Source: CAADGL01 sp964643885
GTDB taxonomy: Bacteria > Planctomycetota > Phycisphaerae > UBA1845 > Fen-1342
Direction of reading: 5' to 3'
Assembly: GCA_964643885.1 (NCBI GenBank)
Contig: CAZXUI010000023.1
Coordinates: 1 to 53,540, forward strand
Length of the DNA: 53,540 nucleotides
Shown here: positions 17,855-25,886 of the stretch, one piece after another
How positions within the stretch are numbered: position 1 is the stretch's first letter
How the letters are laid out: every line of letters starts with the position of its first letter
Notes under the pieces: generated by a model
What the model saw: only the letters and a program-made list of their open reading frames with translations
The model's database searches: none
What the model was told of the DNA's origin: nothing
Program-made: the position numbers and the translations under genes

Positions 17855-19404
17855 AGCCCGCGGCCGGACCGACGCAGGACTGGCGTCAGCTCGTCGCGCT
17901 GGCCGTGCTCGGCTGGGAGCGGGCGGGCGGGCGGCTGCCGGCGATCAGCGGGGCGCCGGGGGCGCTGCTGGCGGCGTCCGCGTCGGGCCCAGAGGCGCTG
18001 CTGCGGGCCGCGGCGGTGCTCTCGGTGTATGAGCGGGCCGGACGGCGCGTAGTGGATTCGCCGCCGGCCGGGCCGCCGATGGCCGAGACCGACACCATGC
18101 CGCAGTGTTCGTTCGCGGCCGGGCAGCATCTGGCTCGCATTCTGTACGGCGAGTTCGGGTTCCTGCTGGAGGAGTGGTGTCGGCTGGCCGCGGCGCGCGG
18201 CGTGCGAGCGCCCGATGAGCTGCTTGCGGCGTTGCTCGACCGGGCGGCGACCGACGCCGGGCTCGCGGACGAGCTGCGACCGGTGCTGGGCCGGCGGGGC
18301 GAGTGGCTGGCGGATCAGAATCCGGTCTGGAGGGCGATCGTCGGCCGGGGGATGGACGATTCCGCGGCCGTGTGGAGGACCGGCGACAAGGCGCAGCGAG
18401 TGGCGCTGCTTGCCCGGCTGCGCGCCGCCGACCCGCGCGCGGCGCGCGAGCTTCTGTCGCAGACGTGGGAGCAGGAGAGCGCCGAGAACCGCTGCGAGTT
18501 TCTCGCGGTGCTCGAGACGGGGCTCTCGCTGGAGGATGAGCCGCTGCTGGAGGCGGTGCTGGATGATGGGCGCAAGACGGTGCGGCAGGCGGCGGCCGGG
18601 TTGCTGGCGCGGCTGCCGCAGTCGGGGTTCTGTAGGCGGATGCGTGCGCGAGCGGCGGGGCTGGTCTCGATCGGGATGCAGAAGCGCATGCTGCGCGGCA
18701 AGCGGCTGCGGATCGAAGTGTCGCTTCCGGACGAGCCGGACGAAGCGCTCTTGCGCGACGGAGTCGAGAACCGCAAGAGCGGCCCGCTCGGAGCGCGAGC
18801 GTTCGTGCTCTATCAGATCATCGCGGCGGCGCCGCTGGATACGTGGGAAGCCAGCGGCGCGAGCCCCGACGAGCTCATCGCCGCGGCGTGCGAGACGGAG
18901 TGGCAGGCGGTGCTCGTGCGCGGCTGGGCGGCGGCCGCCGGTCGGCAGCGCTCGGCCGCGTGGGCCGGCCCACTGCTGAAGCATCTGTTTCGGGCGGCCG
19001 AGGAACCGGATCGTGACGAGGTACGGCGGCTGGTGTGGGCGCTGGACCCCGCCGAGCGCGAGCGGATCGTCGCCGCACTGCTCCGCGAGCCAGAGTTTCG
19101 ATCATCGCAGGCCGTGCGGCTGCTCGAAGCGTGCCCGCACGCGTGGTCCGAGAGCTTCTCCCGGGCCGCGCTGACCGCCCTGAAGGGCTACTTCGGAACG
19201 CTCGAATCGTACGGCGAGCATGCGCTGCGCACGGCCGTCAGCCAACGGCTCGCGCGGTGCTTTTCCCCCGCGGTCGCCGAGGAGGTCGAGAGCGACTGGA
19301 ACCGCAGCGACGCCGCGTGGCACAAGGGCGATGAGGAGATGGTCAGTGCGCTGGCCGCGACGCTGGCCTTTCGCCGCGATATGCAGGAGGAACTGAGCCG
19401 ATGA
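17851..19404 (+). CDS. Helical repeat protein of the MoxR-VWA operon (DUF5691-like)
   Basis: 517-aa protein without catalytic motifs that I recognise. It is rich in Leu/Ala/Arg helices; the region around residues 180-330 (LLARLRAADPRAARELL, then LLEAVLDDGRKTVRQAAAGLLARLP) looks like HEAT/armadillo repeats, suggesting a scaffold. Position and size match proteins labelled DUF5691 in the same cassette elsewhere (from memory, not checked). ATG 17851 sits in an ATGA overlap with the SWIM gene, and its own stop overlaps the MoxR ATG in the same way, so all three are coupled. The in-frame extension upstream overlaps the SWIM gene and was not used. Confidence 0.82.
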   Translation: MKPAAGPTQDWRQLVALAVLGWERAGGRLPAISGAPGALLAASASGPEALLRAAAVLSVYERAGRRVVDSPPAGPPMAETDTMPQCSFAAGQHLARILYGEFGFLLEEWCRLAAARGVRAPDELLAALLDRAATDAGLADELRPVLGRRGEWLADQNPVWRAIVGRGMDDSAAVWRTGDKAQRVALLARLRAADPRAARELLSQTWEQESAENRCEFLAVLETGLSLEDEPLLEAVLDDGRKTVRQAAAGLLARLPQSGFCRRMRARAAGLVSIGMQKRMLRGKRLRIEVSLPDEPDEALLRDGVENRKSGPLGARAFVLYQIIAAAPLDTWEASGASPDELIAAACETEWQAVLVRGWAAAAGRQRSAAWAGPLLKHLFRAAEEPDRDEVRRLVWALDPAERERIVAALLREPEFRSSQAVRLLEACPHAWSESFSRAALTALKGYFGTLESYGEHALRTAVSQRLARCFSPAVAEEVESDWNRSDAAWHKGDEEMVSALAATLAFRRDMQEELSR

Positions 19405-20495
19405 ATCGGGATCAAACGGCAACCGTGCTGCGCCGCCACGCCGAGGAGCAGTTCGCCGAGGAGCTGGCCGCGATCGCCGGACAGGACAACCGCCGCCGGC
19501 CGCCGAACTGGAAGCTCTCACCTTGGGCCGTGGCGCAGTACATCCTGGGCGGCAAGCTCGAAAACGGCGCGGAGATCACGCCCAAGTACATCGGCAACCG
19601 CCGCCTGGTCGAGATTGCGATCGCGACGCTGGCGACCGACCGCGCGCTGCTCCTGCTCGGTGTACCGGGCACGGCCAAGACCTGGCTGAGCGAGCACCTG
19701 GCGGCCGCGATCAGCGGCGACTCGACGCTGCTGGTGCAGGGCACGGCCGGCACGGCGGAGGAGACGATCCGCTACGGCTGGAACTACGCGCTGCTGCTGG
19801 CCAAGGGCCCGTCGCGAGAGGCGCTGGTTCCGAGTCCGGTGATGCGCGCCATGCAGGAGGGCAAGCTGGCCCGCGTGGAGGAGCTGACGCGGATACCGGC
19901 CGACGTGCAGGACACGCTGATCACGATCCTCTCGGAAAAGACCCTGCCGATTCCCGAGCTGGACGGCGAAGTGCAGGCGGTCAAGGGATTCAATCTGATC
20001 GCGACGGCTAACAACCGCGACCGCGGTGTGAACGAGCTGTCGAGCGCCCTGCGGCGGCGGTTCAACACCGTGATTCTGCCGACACCGGCGACGGCGGAGG
20101 AGGAGGTATCGATCGTCCGGACGCGGGTCGAAGCGCTGGGGAGGGCGCTGGAGCTTCCGGGTGACGCGCCGCCCGTCGACGAGATCCGGCGGATCGTGGC
20201 GATCTTCCGGGAGCTGCGTGACGGAATGACCAGCGACGGCAAGACGAAGCTGAAGTCCCCATCCGGAACGATGTCCACGGCCGAGGCGATCAGCGTCGTC
20301 AACAGCGGCGTGGCTCTGGCCGCTCATTTCGGCGACGGCAAGCTGCGGGCCGGGGACATCGCCTCGGGCCTGACCGGCGCGGTCGTGAAGGACCCGGTGC
20401 AGGACGCGATCGTGTGGAAGGAGTACCTCGAGACCGTCGTCAAGGAGCGCGACGGATGGTCGGACCTCTATCGCGCCTGCCGCGAAACACTCTGA
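19401..20495 (+). CDS. MoxR-type AAA+ ATPase
   Basis: 364-aa AAA+ ATPase of the MoxR branch. Walker A is GVPGTAKT (residues 87-94). The Walker B equivalent reads LARVEEL (Glu160-Glu161), so the usual Asp-Glu pair is Glu-Glu. Sensor 1 is ATANNRD (202-207) and the arginine-finger region is SSALRRRFN (214-222). MoxR ATPases remodel or activate partner complexes together with VWA proteins through the VWA metal site; the VWA gene lies two genes downstream. The N-terminal 60 residues are an unusual addition. ATG overlaps the preceding stop (ATGA). Cytosolic. Confidence 0.93.
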   Translation: MNRDQTATVLRRHAEEQFAEELAAIAGQDNRRRPPNWKLSPWAVAQYILGGKLENGAEITPKYIGNRRLVEIAIATLATDRALLLLGVPGTAKTWLSEHLAAAISGDSTLLVQGTAGTAEETIRYGWNYALLLAKGPSREALVPSPVMRAMQEGKLARVEELTRIPADVQDTLITILSEKTLPIPELDGEVQAVKGFNLIATANNRDRGVNELSSALRRRFNTVILPTPATAEEEVSIVRTRVEALGRALELPGDAPPVDEIRRIVAIFRELRDGMTSDGKTKLKSPSGTMSTAEAISVVNSGVALAAHFGDGKLRAGDIASGLTGAVVKDPVQDAIVWKEYLETVVKERDGWSDLYRACRETL

Positions 20496-20504
20496 GGCCT
20501 GTGC

Positions 20505-22799
20505 ATGTCGGGCGCGGTGCGCATCTTCGGTATCCGCCACCACGGCCCGGGCTCGGCTCGGAGCCTGCGGGCCGCCCTGGAGGCGTATGAGCCGGACGCA
20601 GTCCTGGTAGAGGGCCCGCCCGACGCCGACGACGTCGTTTCGCTGGCACTGCACGACGGCATGAAGCCGCCGCTGGCGCTGCTCGTCTACGTGCCGGACG
20701 ATCCGCAGCGGGCCGCCTTCTATCCCTTCGCCGCCTTCTCGCCGGAGTGGATCGCCGTCCGGTTCGCGCTCTCGCGCGGTACGCCCGTCCGCTTCATGGA
20801 CCTGCCGCAATTCCACTGCCTGGCCATGGAAGGCGAGCGCGAGAATGAACCGCCGCCCGACGAGACGCCGCCGGCAGACGAGCCGTCGCCAGAAGCCGCG
20901 CGCCAGCCCGAAGTGTGGCAGGACCCGCTCGGCCGGCTGGCACAGGTGGCCGGCTTCGAGGATGGCGAACACTGGTGGGATCACCTGGTCGAATCGCGGC
21001 GGGATGCGAGCGGCGCGGTCTTCGACGCGATCGCCGACGCGATGGCCGTTCTGCGCGAGGATCAGCCGCCCGCCTCGCCCGGCCGGGACGAGCAGCGCGA
21101 ACGACAGCGTGAAGCCTACATGCGCAAGACGATCCGCGCGGCGCTGGCCGAGGGCCGCCGGCGCGTCGCCGTGGTTTGCGGGGCCTGGCACGCGCCCGCC
21201 CTGCGCGATGTTCAGGCCCGGGGGCTCGCCACGGCCGACAACGCCTTGCTCAAGGGCCTACCGAAGGTGAAGACCGCGGTCGCCTGGACGCCGTGGTCGT
21301 ACGACCGGCTCTGCTTCCGCTCGGGCTACGGGGCCGGCGTCGACTCGCCGGCGTATTACGACCTGCTGTGGACCCACGATCGACACATCGCGATCCACTG
21401 GATCACGCGGGCTGCCCGCCTGCTGCGCAAGCAGGACCTCGACGCATCGAGCGCGCACATCATCGAAGCCGTGCGGCTGGCCGAAGCGCTGGCGGCGATG
21501 CGCGGGCGCCCGCAGCCGGGGCTGGCGGAGCTGGTCGAAGCGGCCCACTCGGTCCTCTGCGGCGGCAACGTCGCCCCCATGCAGCTCATCCGGCGAAAGC
21601 TGATCGTCGGCGACCGCCTGGGCAGCGTGCCCGAGGATGCACCGGCGACGCCCTTGCAGCAGGACCTCAAGTCGCTCCAGAAACGGCTGCGCCTGCCGGC
21701 GGCCGCAGACGAACGCGACTACGACCTCGACCTGCGAAAACCGCTGGACCTCGAGCGCAGTCACCTGCTGCACCGGCTCAACCTGCTGGGGATTCCGTGG
21801 GGGGCGCAGCGCGAGGAACACGGCAAGAAGGGGACGTTTCACGAGTTCTGGCGACTGGCCTGGAAGCCCGAGTTCGTCGTCAAGCTGATCGGCGCCGCGC
21901 GCTGGGGCAACACGGTCCAGGCGGCCGCTTCGTCATTCGCGGTCCATCGCAGCGCGGGGACGGAGTCGCTGACCTCGCTCGTACATCTGCTCGATGACGC
22001 TCTGCTGGCCGACCTGCCGCAGGCGGTGGCCGCACTGGTGGCGGCCATCCAGCGTCAGGCGGCCGTCGGGAGCGACGTGCCGCAGCTCATGGACGCCCTA
22101 CCGCCGCTGGCGCGCATCTCGCGCTATGGCAACGTCCGAAAAACCGACGCTGCCACGGTGCTCGGCGTGGTCGATGGGCTGGTGACGCGCATCTGCGTGG
22201 GCCTGCCGGCCGCGGCCGCCTCGCTCGACGACGATGCCGCCCGGCAGATGTTCCGGCACGTCAATGCCGTTCACGACGCGCTCGGCCTGCTTCAGAGTGA
22301 CACGTATCGAGAGCCGTGGCTCGCGGTTCTGCGCCGGTTGATGGATCAGGCCGGGCTGCATGCGTTGATCTCCGGCCGGTCGGTGCGCCTGCTGCACGAT
22401 GCGGGCGCCCTGCCGCCGGAGGAGAGCGGGCGGCGATTGAGCCTGGCGCTGTCGGCGGGCAATGAGCCGGCCGGCGCGGCCCACTGGATCGACGGATTCC
22501 TGAGCGGCAGCGGGGCGCTGCTCGTGCACGATGAGGCGATCTGGTCGGTCGTTGACGACTGGCTCTGCGGCCTGGCGGCGGAGCATTTCACTACGGTGCT
22601 GCCGCTGCTGCGGCGGACGTTTGCGACGTTTCACGCTCCCGAGCGCAGGCAGCTCGGCGAGCGCGTGAAGCGCGGCTCGCACGGCGCGGGCGCTTCGGAT
22701 GCGACGGTTGATTTCGATTACCAGGCGGCGGATGGCGTGCTGCCGCTGCTTGCCAGGATTCTGGGGGTCCACGATTCCGTTCAGGAGCGGCAAACGTGA
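20505..22799 (+). CDS. Large DUF5682-like protein with TraB/EreA-like N-terminal motifs
   Basis: 764-aa protein. The first 270 residues carry a pattern recalling the TraB/TIKI/EreA hydrolase-like fold: GIRHHGPGS (His12-His13) at the start, AVLVEGP (Glu36), and VVCGAWHAP (His229) at the end of the domain, with the acidic, low-complexity loop of about 40 residues between 105 and 145. The rest is helical, without a motif I recognise. Proteins of this size and position are, by recall, labelled DUF5682. In the cassette it would be the likeliest effector, acted on by MoxR and VWA; that is inference. It starts nine bases after the MoxR stop and overlaps the VWA start (GTGA). Confidence 0.82.
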   Translation: MSGAVRIFGIRHHGPGSARSLRAALEAYEPDAVLVEGPPDADDVVSLALHDGMKPPLALLVYVPDDPQRAAFYPFAAFSPEWIAVRFALSRGTPVRFMDLPQFHCLAMEGERENEPPPDETPPADEPSPEAARQPEVWQDPLGRLAQVAGFEDGEHWWDHLVESRRDASGAVFDAIADAMAVLREDQPPASPGRDEQRERQREAYMRKTIRAALAEGRRRVAVVCGAWHAPALRDVQARGLATADNALLKGLPKVKTAVAWTPWSYDRLCFRSGYGAGVDSPAYYDLLWTHDRHIAIHWITRAARLLRKQDLDASSAHIIEAVRLAEALAAMRGRPQPGLAELVEAAHSVLCGGNVAPMQLIRRKLIVGDRLGSVPEDAPATPLQQDLKSLQKRLRLPAAADERDYDLDLRKPLDLERSHLLHRLNLLGIPWGAQREEHGKKGTFHEFWRLAWKPEFVVKLIGAARWGNTVQAAASSFAVHRSAGTESLTSLVHLLDDALLADLPQAVAALVAAIQRQAAVGSDVPQLMDALPPLARISRYGNVRKTDAATVLGVVDGLVTRICVGLPAAAASLDDDAARQMFRHVNAVHDALGLLQSDTYREPWLAVLRRLMDQAGLHALISGRSVRLLHDAGALPPEESGRRLSLALSAGNEPAGAAHWIDGFLSGSGALLVHDEAIWSVVDDWLCGLAAEHFTTVLPLLRRTFATFHAPERRQLGERVKRGSHGAGASDATVDFDYQAADGVLPLLARILGVHDSVQERQT

Positions 22800-23947
22800 T
22801 CGACGCTGCGGAGCGCGAACGCCGCTGGCGGCTGGTCCTCGGCTCCGGCCAGGCGGACGGCATTGGCCTGGCGCTGTCGGCCGAAGACGCGGCCATCGAC
22901 GCTGCGCTGGAGGCGCTTTACGAGGCGCCGCGCAAGGGCGGCCTCGGCCCCTCCTGTCCGAACGTGCCTCGCTGGCTGGGCGACATCCGCAAGTACTTTC
23001 CGAAGCCGGTCGTGCAGGTGATGCAGCGAGACGCGCTCGAGCGGCTCGAGCTGCACAGCATGCTCACCGAACCCGAGACGCTCGAGGCGATCGAGCCCGA
23101 CGTGCACCTCGTCTCGACGCTGCTGTCGCTGCGCGGCGTGCTGCCGGCGCGAACGAAGGAAACCGCCCGCGCGGTCGTCCGCAAAGTCGTGGACGACCTG
23201 CTCGCGCGTCTGAGTCAGCCACTGCGGCAGGCCGTGACCGGCGCGCTGAATCGTGCCGCACGCAACCGCCGCCCGCGGCACAACGAGATCGACTGGCATC
23301 GGACGATCCGCGCGAATCTCAGGCACTATCAGCCCGACTACCGGACGATCATCCCCGAGACGCGGATCGGCTTCGGCCGCAAGCGCACATCGATGCGCGA
23401 CGTGATTCTCTGCATCGATCAGAGCGGGTCGATGGCGGCCTCGGTGGTCTACTCGAGCGTCTTCGGCGCGGTGATGGCCTCGCTGCCGGCCGTCCGCACG
23501 CGCCTGATCGTCTTCGACACGTCCGTCGTCGATCTGACCGACGAGCTGGACGACCCGGTGGAGGTGCTCTTTTCGACCCAGCTCGGCGGCGGGACCGACA
23601 TCAATCGCGCGCTGGGCTATTGTCAGGGCCTGATCGAGAATCCGGCGGACACGATCCTCGTGCTCATCAGCGACCTGTACGAGGGCGGCGTGGAGGCGGA
23701 GCTGCTCAAGCGGGCGGCGTCGCTGGTATCGGCCGGGGTACAGTTCATCGCGCTGCTTGCGCTGAGCGACGAGGGGGCGCCGAGCTTCGACCACCGCATC
23801 GCGGCCAGCCTGTCGGGGCTGGGCGTGCCCTCGTTCGCCTGCACGCCTGAGAGCTTTCCCGATCTGATGGCGGCTGCGATCCAGCGGCGCGACCTGAATC
23901 AGTGGGCGGCGGAGCGGGGCATCGTCACGGCGCGGAGCGGTTCGTGA
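22796..23947 (+). CDS. VWA-domain protein, last gene of MoxR-VWA operon
   Basis: 383 aa. The C-terminal half is a von Willebrand factor A domain with an intact metal-ion-dependent adhesion site: Asp208-Gln-Ser210-Gly-Ser212 (CIDQSGSM), Thr267-Asp268 in LGGGTDINRAL and Asp293 in LISDLYEGG. The N-terminal 200 residues are helical and basic (LNRAARNRRPRHNEIDW). No signal peptide or transmembrane helix is visible, so it acts in the cytosol, probably as the MoxR partner. GTG 22796 lies in a GTGA overlap with the upstream gene. The gene ends 53 bases before the left end of the genomic island; the operon could read into it. Confidence 0.93.
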   Translation: MIDAAERERRWRLVLGSGQADGIGLALSAEDAAIDAALEALYEAPRKGGLGPSCPNVPRWLGDIRKYFPKPVVQVMQRDALERLELHSMLTEPETLEAIEPDVHLVSTLLSLRGVLPARTKETARAVVRKVVDDLLARLSQPLRQAVTGALNRAARNRRPRHNEIDWHRTIRANLRHYQPDYRTIIPETRIGFGRKRTSMRDVILCIDQSGSMAASVVYSSVFGAVMASLPAVRTRLIVFDTSVVDLTDELDDPVEVLFSTQLGGGTDINRALGYCQGLIENPADTILVLISDLYEGGVEAELLKRAASLVSAGVQFIALLALSDEGAPSFDHRIAASLSGLGVPSFACTPESFPDLMAAAIQRRDLNQWAAERGIVTARSGS

Positions 23948-24000
23948 GGGGGTCGCGCTCAGGGCACACGCCGGGGGGATGATTTGGGCGGCTCGGGGAC

Positions 24001-24043
24001 AGCCACCGGCGGGACTCGAACCCGCAACCTGCGGTTTACAAAG
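24001..24043 (-). repeat. attL: displaced 3' half of tRNA-Thr
   Basis: Read on the minus strand it holds anticodon loop bases, the 3' anticodon stem, variable loop, T arm and acceptor 3' strand of tRNA-Thr, but no 5' half. It matches 42591-42633 in 39 of 43 positions. The longest exact run, 17 bp (24027-24043: AACCTGCGGTTTACAAA), is the likely crossover segment. The four differences are two reciprocal swaps in the T stem that keep pairing. Confidence 0.9.
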
Positions 24044-24349
24044 CAACCGGACGAGAACGTAACGCACGACGTGTACGATAGTTACGACGCCTGCGTCGAA
24101 AGTGCAGGCAAAAGTGCCGGCAAAACGCTCGATGTGAGCGGCCCGCCGCCTGCGATCCCCATCAACGACGCAGAGCTCGCCGCCGTGGTGGCCGCGTGGC
24201 CGGCGCTGCCCGAGCCGATTCGGCGCGCGGTGCTGGCGCTCGTGGGGTCGGTCGCCGCCGTCGCCGAAACCAAAACCCCTGCTGGCGGTCATCCGAACGG
24301 GGGTTTCGGTGACGGTGACGCCGGTGACGACGCGGGAGGCGAGCGATGA
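24002..24349 (+). CDS. Stranded C-terminal segment of the island integrase (int-C)
   Basis: An open frame crosses the att repeat reading ATGGTRTRNLRFTK and continues for 101 further residues to a stop at 24349. The intact integrase near the right end reads ATAGTRTPNLRFTK across its own repeat in the same frame. In the circular island this segment would therefore form the integrase C-terminus. It contains a probable helix pair (NDAELAAVVAAWPALPEPIR and onward) and an acidic Gly/Asp tail. A TTG at 23984 could initiate it in the integrated state, but no ribosome site is evident, so it is probably silent now. Its stop overlaps the next ATG (ATGA), as expected for an operon that continues through the junction when circular. 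Confidence 0.7.
   Translation, partial: ATGGTRTRNLRFTKQPDENVTHDVYDSYDACVESAGKSAGKTLDVSGPPPAIPINDAELAAVVAAWPALPEPIRRAVLALVGSVAAVAETKTPAGGHPNGGFGDGDAGDDAGGER
24252..24321. repeat. Imperfect inverted repeat sharing an arm with the primase-gene palindrome
   Basis: Arms 24252-24271 and 24302-24321 match in 16 of 20 positions around a 30-base loop. The right arm, GGTTTCGGTGACGGTGACGC, differs at only two positions from the right arm of the repeat at 38760-38779. It encodes the acidic GDGDAGDDAG end of the int-C segment, just before the next start codon. Confidence 0.6.
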
Positions 24350-25182
24350 AAGACCTCGCCGCCCGAGCCGAGCGCCTTTGCCGCGCCCTGGCCCCCGACG
24401 TGGCCCACGGGCCGTTCTACGTGGTTCTGCGGCCCGACCTGCCGCCGGAGTACCAGGGCGGCGACGACGGCGCGTTGGCGCTCACGTCGCGGCACCTGGA
24501 CCTGATGCTCCGCCCGACGCTGGAACGGCAGCGCCGCTGGCGCGGCCGCGGGCCGGCGATCCTCATCGATCCCGTGGCCATCGCGACCGAAGCGGCCCAC
24601 CGAGTGCAGCCGGCGCGGCGGCGCGTGTTTCCCGGCGTCGCGATGGGTCTCGTGCTTCATGAGCTGGCCCACATCATCGATCTCGGTCTGCGCCAAGACG
24701 AGGTCGAGCCCGATCCAAACATGATCGTCTTCGGCCGGCTCACACTGGCCGCCGACCTCACCGGCGTCGAGCCGCCGACTAACGGCCCGGGCGCAACGGT
24801 TCCGTGGCGCGGACACGAGTGGCCATTCATCCGAATCGCGCTGCACCTGGCGCACCGGGCGGCCGCGATGGAGGTCGCCGTGACAGCCAGCGACGTTTTC
24901 GAGGCCCGCGATTACGAATTGTCACGCACGCCTGAGTACGTCGCGGCGCTCGGTGATGAACGAGAGCGGCTGGCGGGTTGGCCCATTACGACGATCAACA
25001 ACTTGTCGCCGCCGTCCGCTCTTGTCGCCCTGTGGCAGGCCGACGTGAGCGCCTGGAAATCACAGCACGAGATCATGGACGAGTCTTTGATGACGTTCGC
25101 AGCGTGCGAGCGTCGAATCTCCAACCCCAGGGTGGCGCAGGATGCGAACCACCAGGCAGAAAGGAACGGAATCCAATGTTGA
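24346..25182 (+). CDS. Island protein with HExxH zinc-metallopeptidase motif
   Basis: 278 aa; family not recognised. Residues 102-116 (LVLHELAHIIDLGLR) contain HELAH (His105, Glu106, His109) in a hydrophobic helix, the zincin signature. A candidate third ligand lies in the following His/Glu-rich stretch (RGHEWPFIRIALHLAHRAA). No signal peptide. Similar putative metallopeptidases are common as hypothetical genes of integrative elements and phages. The ATG is in an ATGA overlap with the int-C segment, and its end overlaps the start of the next gene by seven bases. In the circular form it would be transcribed downstream of the integrase; in the integrated form it lies behind the host MoxR-VWA operon. 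Confidence 0.75.
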   Translation: MKDLAARAERLCRALAPDVAHGPFYVVLRPDLPPEYQGGDDGALALTSRHLDLMLRPTLERQRRWRGRGPAILIDPVAIATEAAHRVQPARRRVFPGVAMGLVLHELAHIIDLGLRQDEVEPDPNMIVFGRLTLAADLTGVEPPTNGPGATVPWRGHEWPFIRIALHLAHRAAAMEVAVTASDVFEARDYELSRTPEYVAALGDERERLAGWPITTINNLSPPSALVALWQADVSAWKSQHEIMDESLMTFAACERRISNPRVAQDANHQAERNGIQC

Positions 25183-25886
25183 AGGAACTGCTCAGCGAAC
25201 TGGAAACGCGGCGGAAGACCCGCCAATCGGAGTTCTGGGCGATCGCCCACAAGCTCGCGGGCGATGAGCGCGTCACGCCGGCGGCCGTCGAGCGCGTGCT
25301 GGCGGAGTGCGGCAAGGCGCCCGCCGAGCTTCAGGCGGCGGTCGAGATGATCCAGCGGCGGCGGAAGTGGCACGAGATCATCTCCGCCGAGCCGGCGCTC
25401 GTGAAGGAGCAGACGGCGCTGAAGGATCGCATCGCCGCGGAGGACAAGAAGCTTGCGAGCGCCGAGCAGGCGCACGCGGACGCGACCGGACCGATGTACG
25501 TCCGGCTGGAGTTCATCAAGGCCCACGTCAGCGACGCGTCGGACGCGCGGCGGCTGCTCATGCAGACCTGCCCGTACGCGGAGCTCAAGGCCGAACTGGC
25601 CGCGACGCAGGAGCGCCTCAACGAGCAGCGCAACCGCCTCGCGGCGCTCACGCGGCAGGCCGACCGCGCCAGGGAGGCGGAGGATGATCTGGCTGAAGCC
25701 CGCCGCCACGAGCAGGGCGTCACCGCCGGGAGTGACCCGCGACGAGCGGCCGAGTGGCGCGAACGGGCGGAGCGGAACCAGCGCGCCGCCGACGCTGCGA
25801 AGGCCGAGCTGCCATCCGTCGAGAAGGAGGTCGCTCGTCTGGAGAAAGCCGAGGCGGCGATTTACGCGAAGATGCTGACGCCGTAG
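25176..25886 (+). CDS. Coiled-coil protein of unknown function
   Basis: 236 aa, almost wholly helical and charged. Heptad-like stretches run from about residue 75 to 115 (VKEQTALKDRIAAEDKKLAS) and from 145 to 230 (LAATQERLNEQRNRLAALTR and KEVARLEKAEAAIY), as in SMC-like hinge-less coiled coils or phage scaffold proteins. No catalytic motif. ATG 25176 has AAGGA 11 bases upstream and begins a clean helix (MLKELLSELETRRKTRQ); the frame extends upstream only across the previous gene. It overlaps the HExxH gene's end and is probably co-translated. Function unknown. Confidence 0.75.
   Translation: MLKELLSELETRRKTRQSEFWAIAHKLAGDERVTPAAVERVLAECGKAPAELQAAVEMIQRRRKWHEIISAEPALVKEQTALKDRIAAEDKKLASAEQAHADATGPMYVRLEFIKAHVSDASDARRLLMQTCPYAELKAELAATQERLNEQRNRLAALTRQADRAREAEDDLAEARRHEQGVTAGSDPRRAAEWRERAERNQRAADAAKAELPSVEKEVARLEKAEAAIYAKMLTP

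Noticed and set aside
23984..24001. TTG 23984 as the true start of a separate small gene
   Set aside because: No ribosome site, and the bases before 24001 are chromosomal; the frame is better explained as the integrase tail cut off at the att site.
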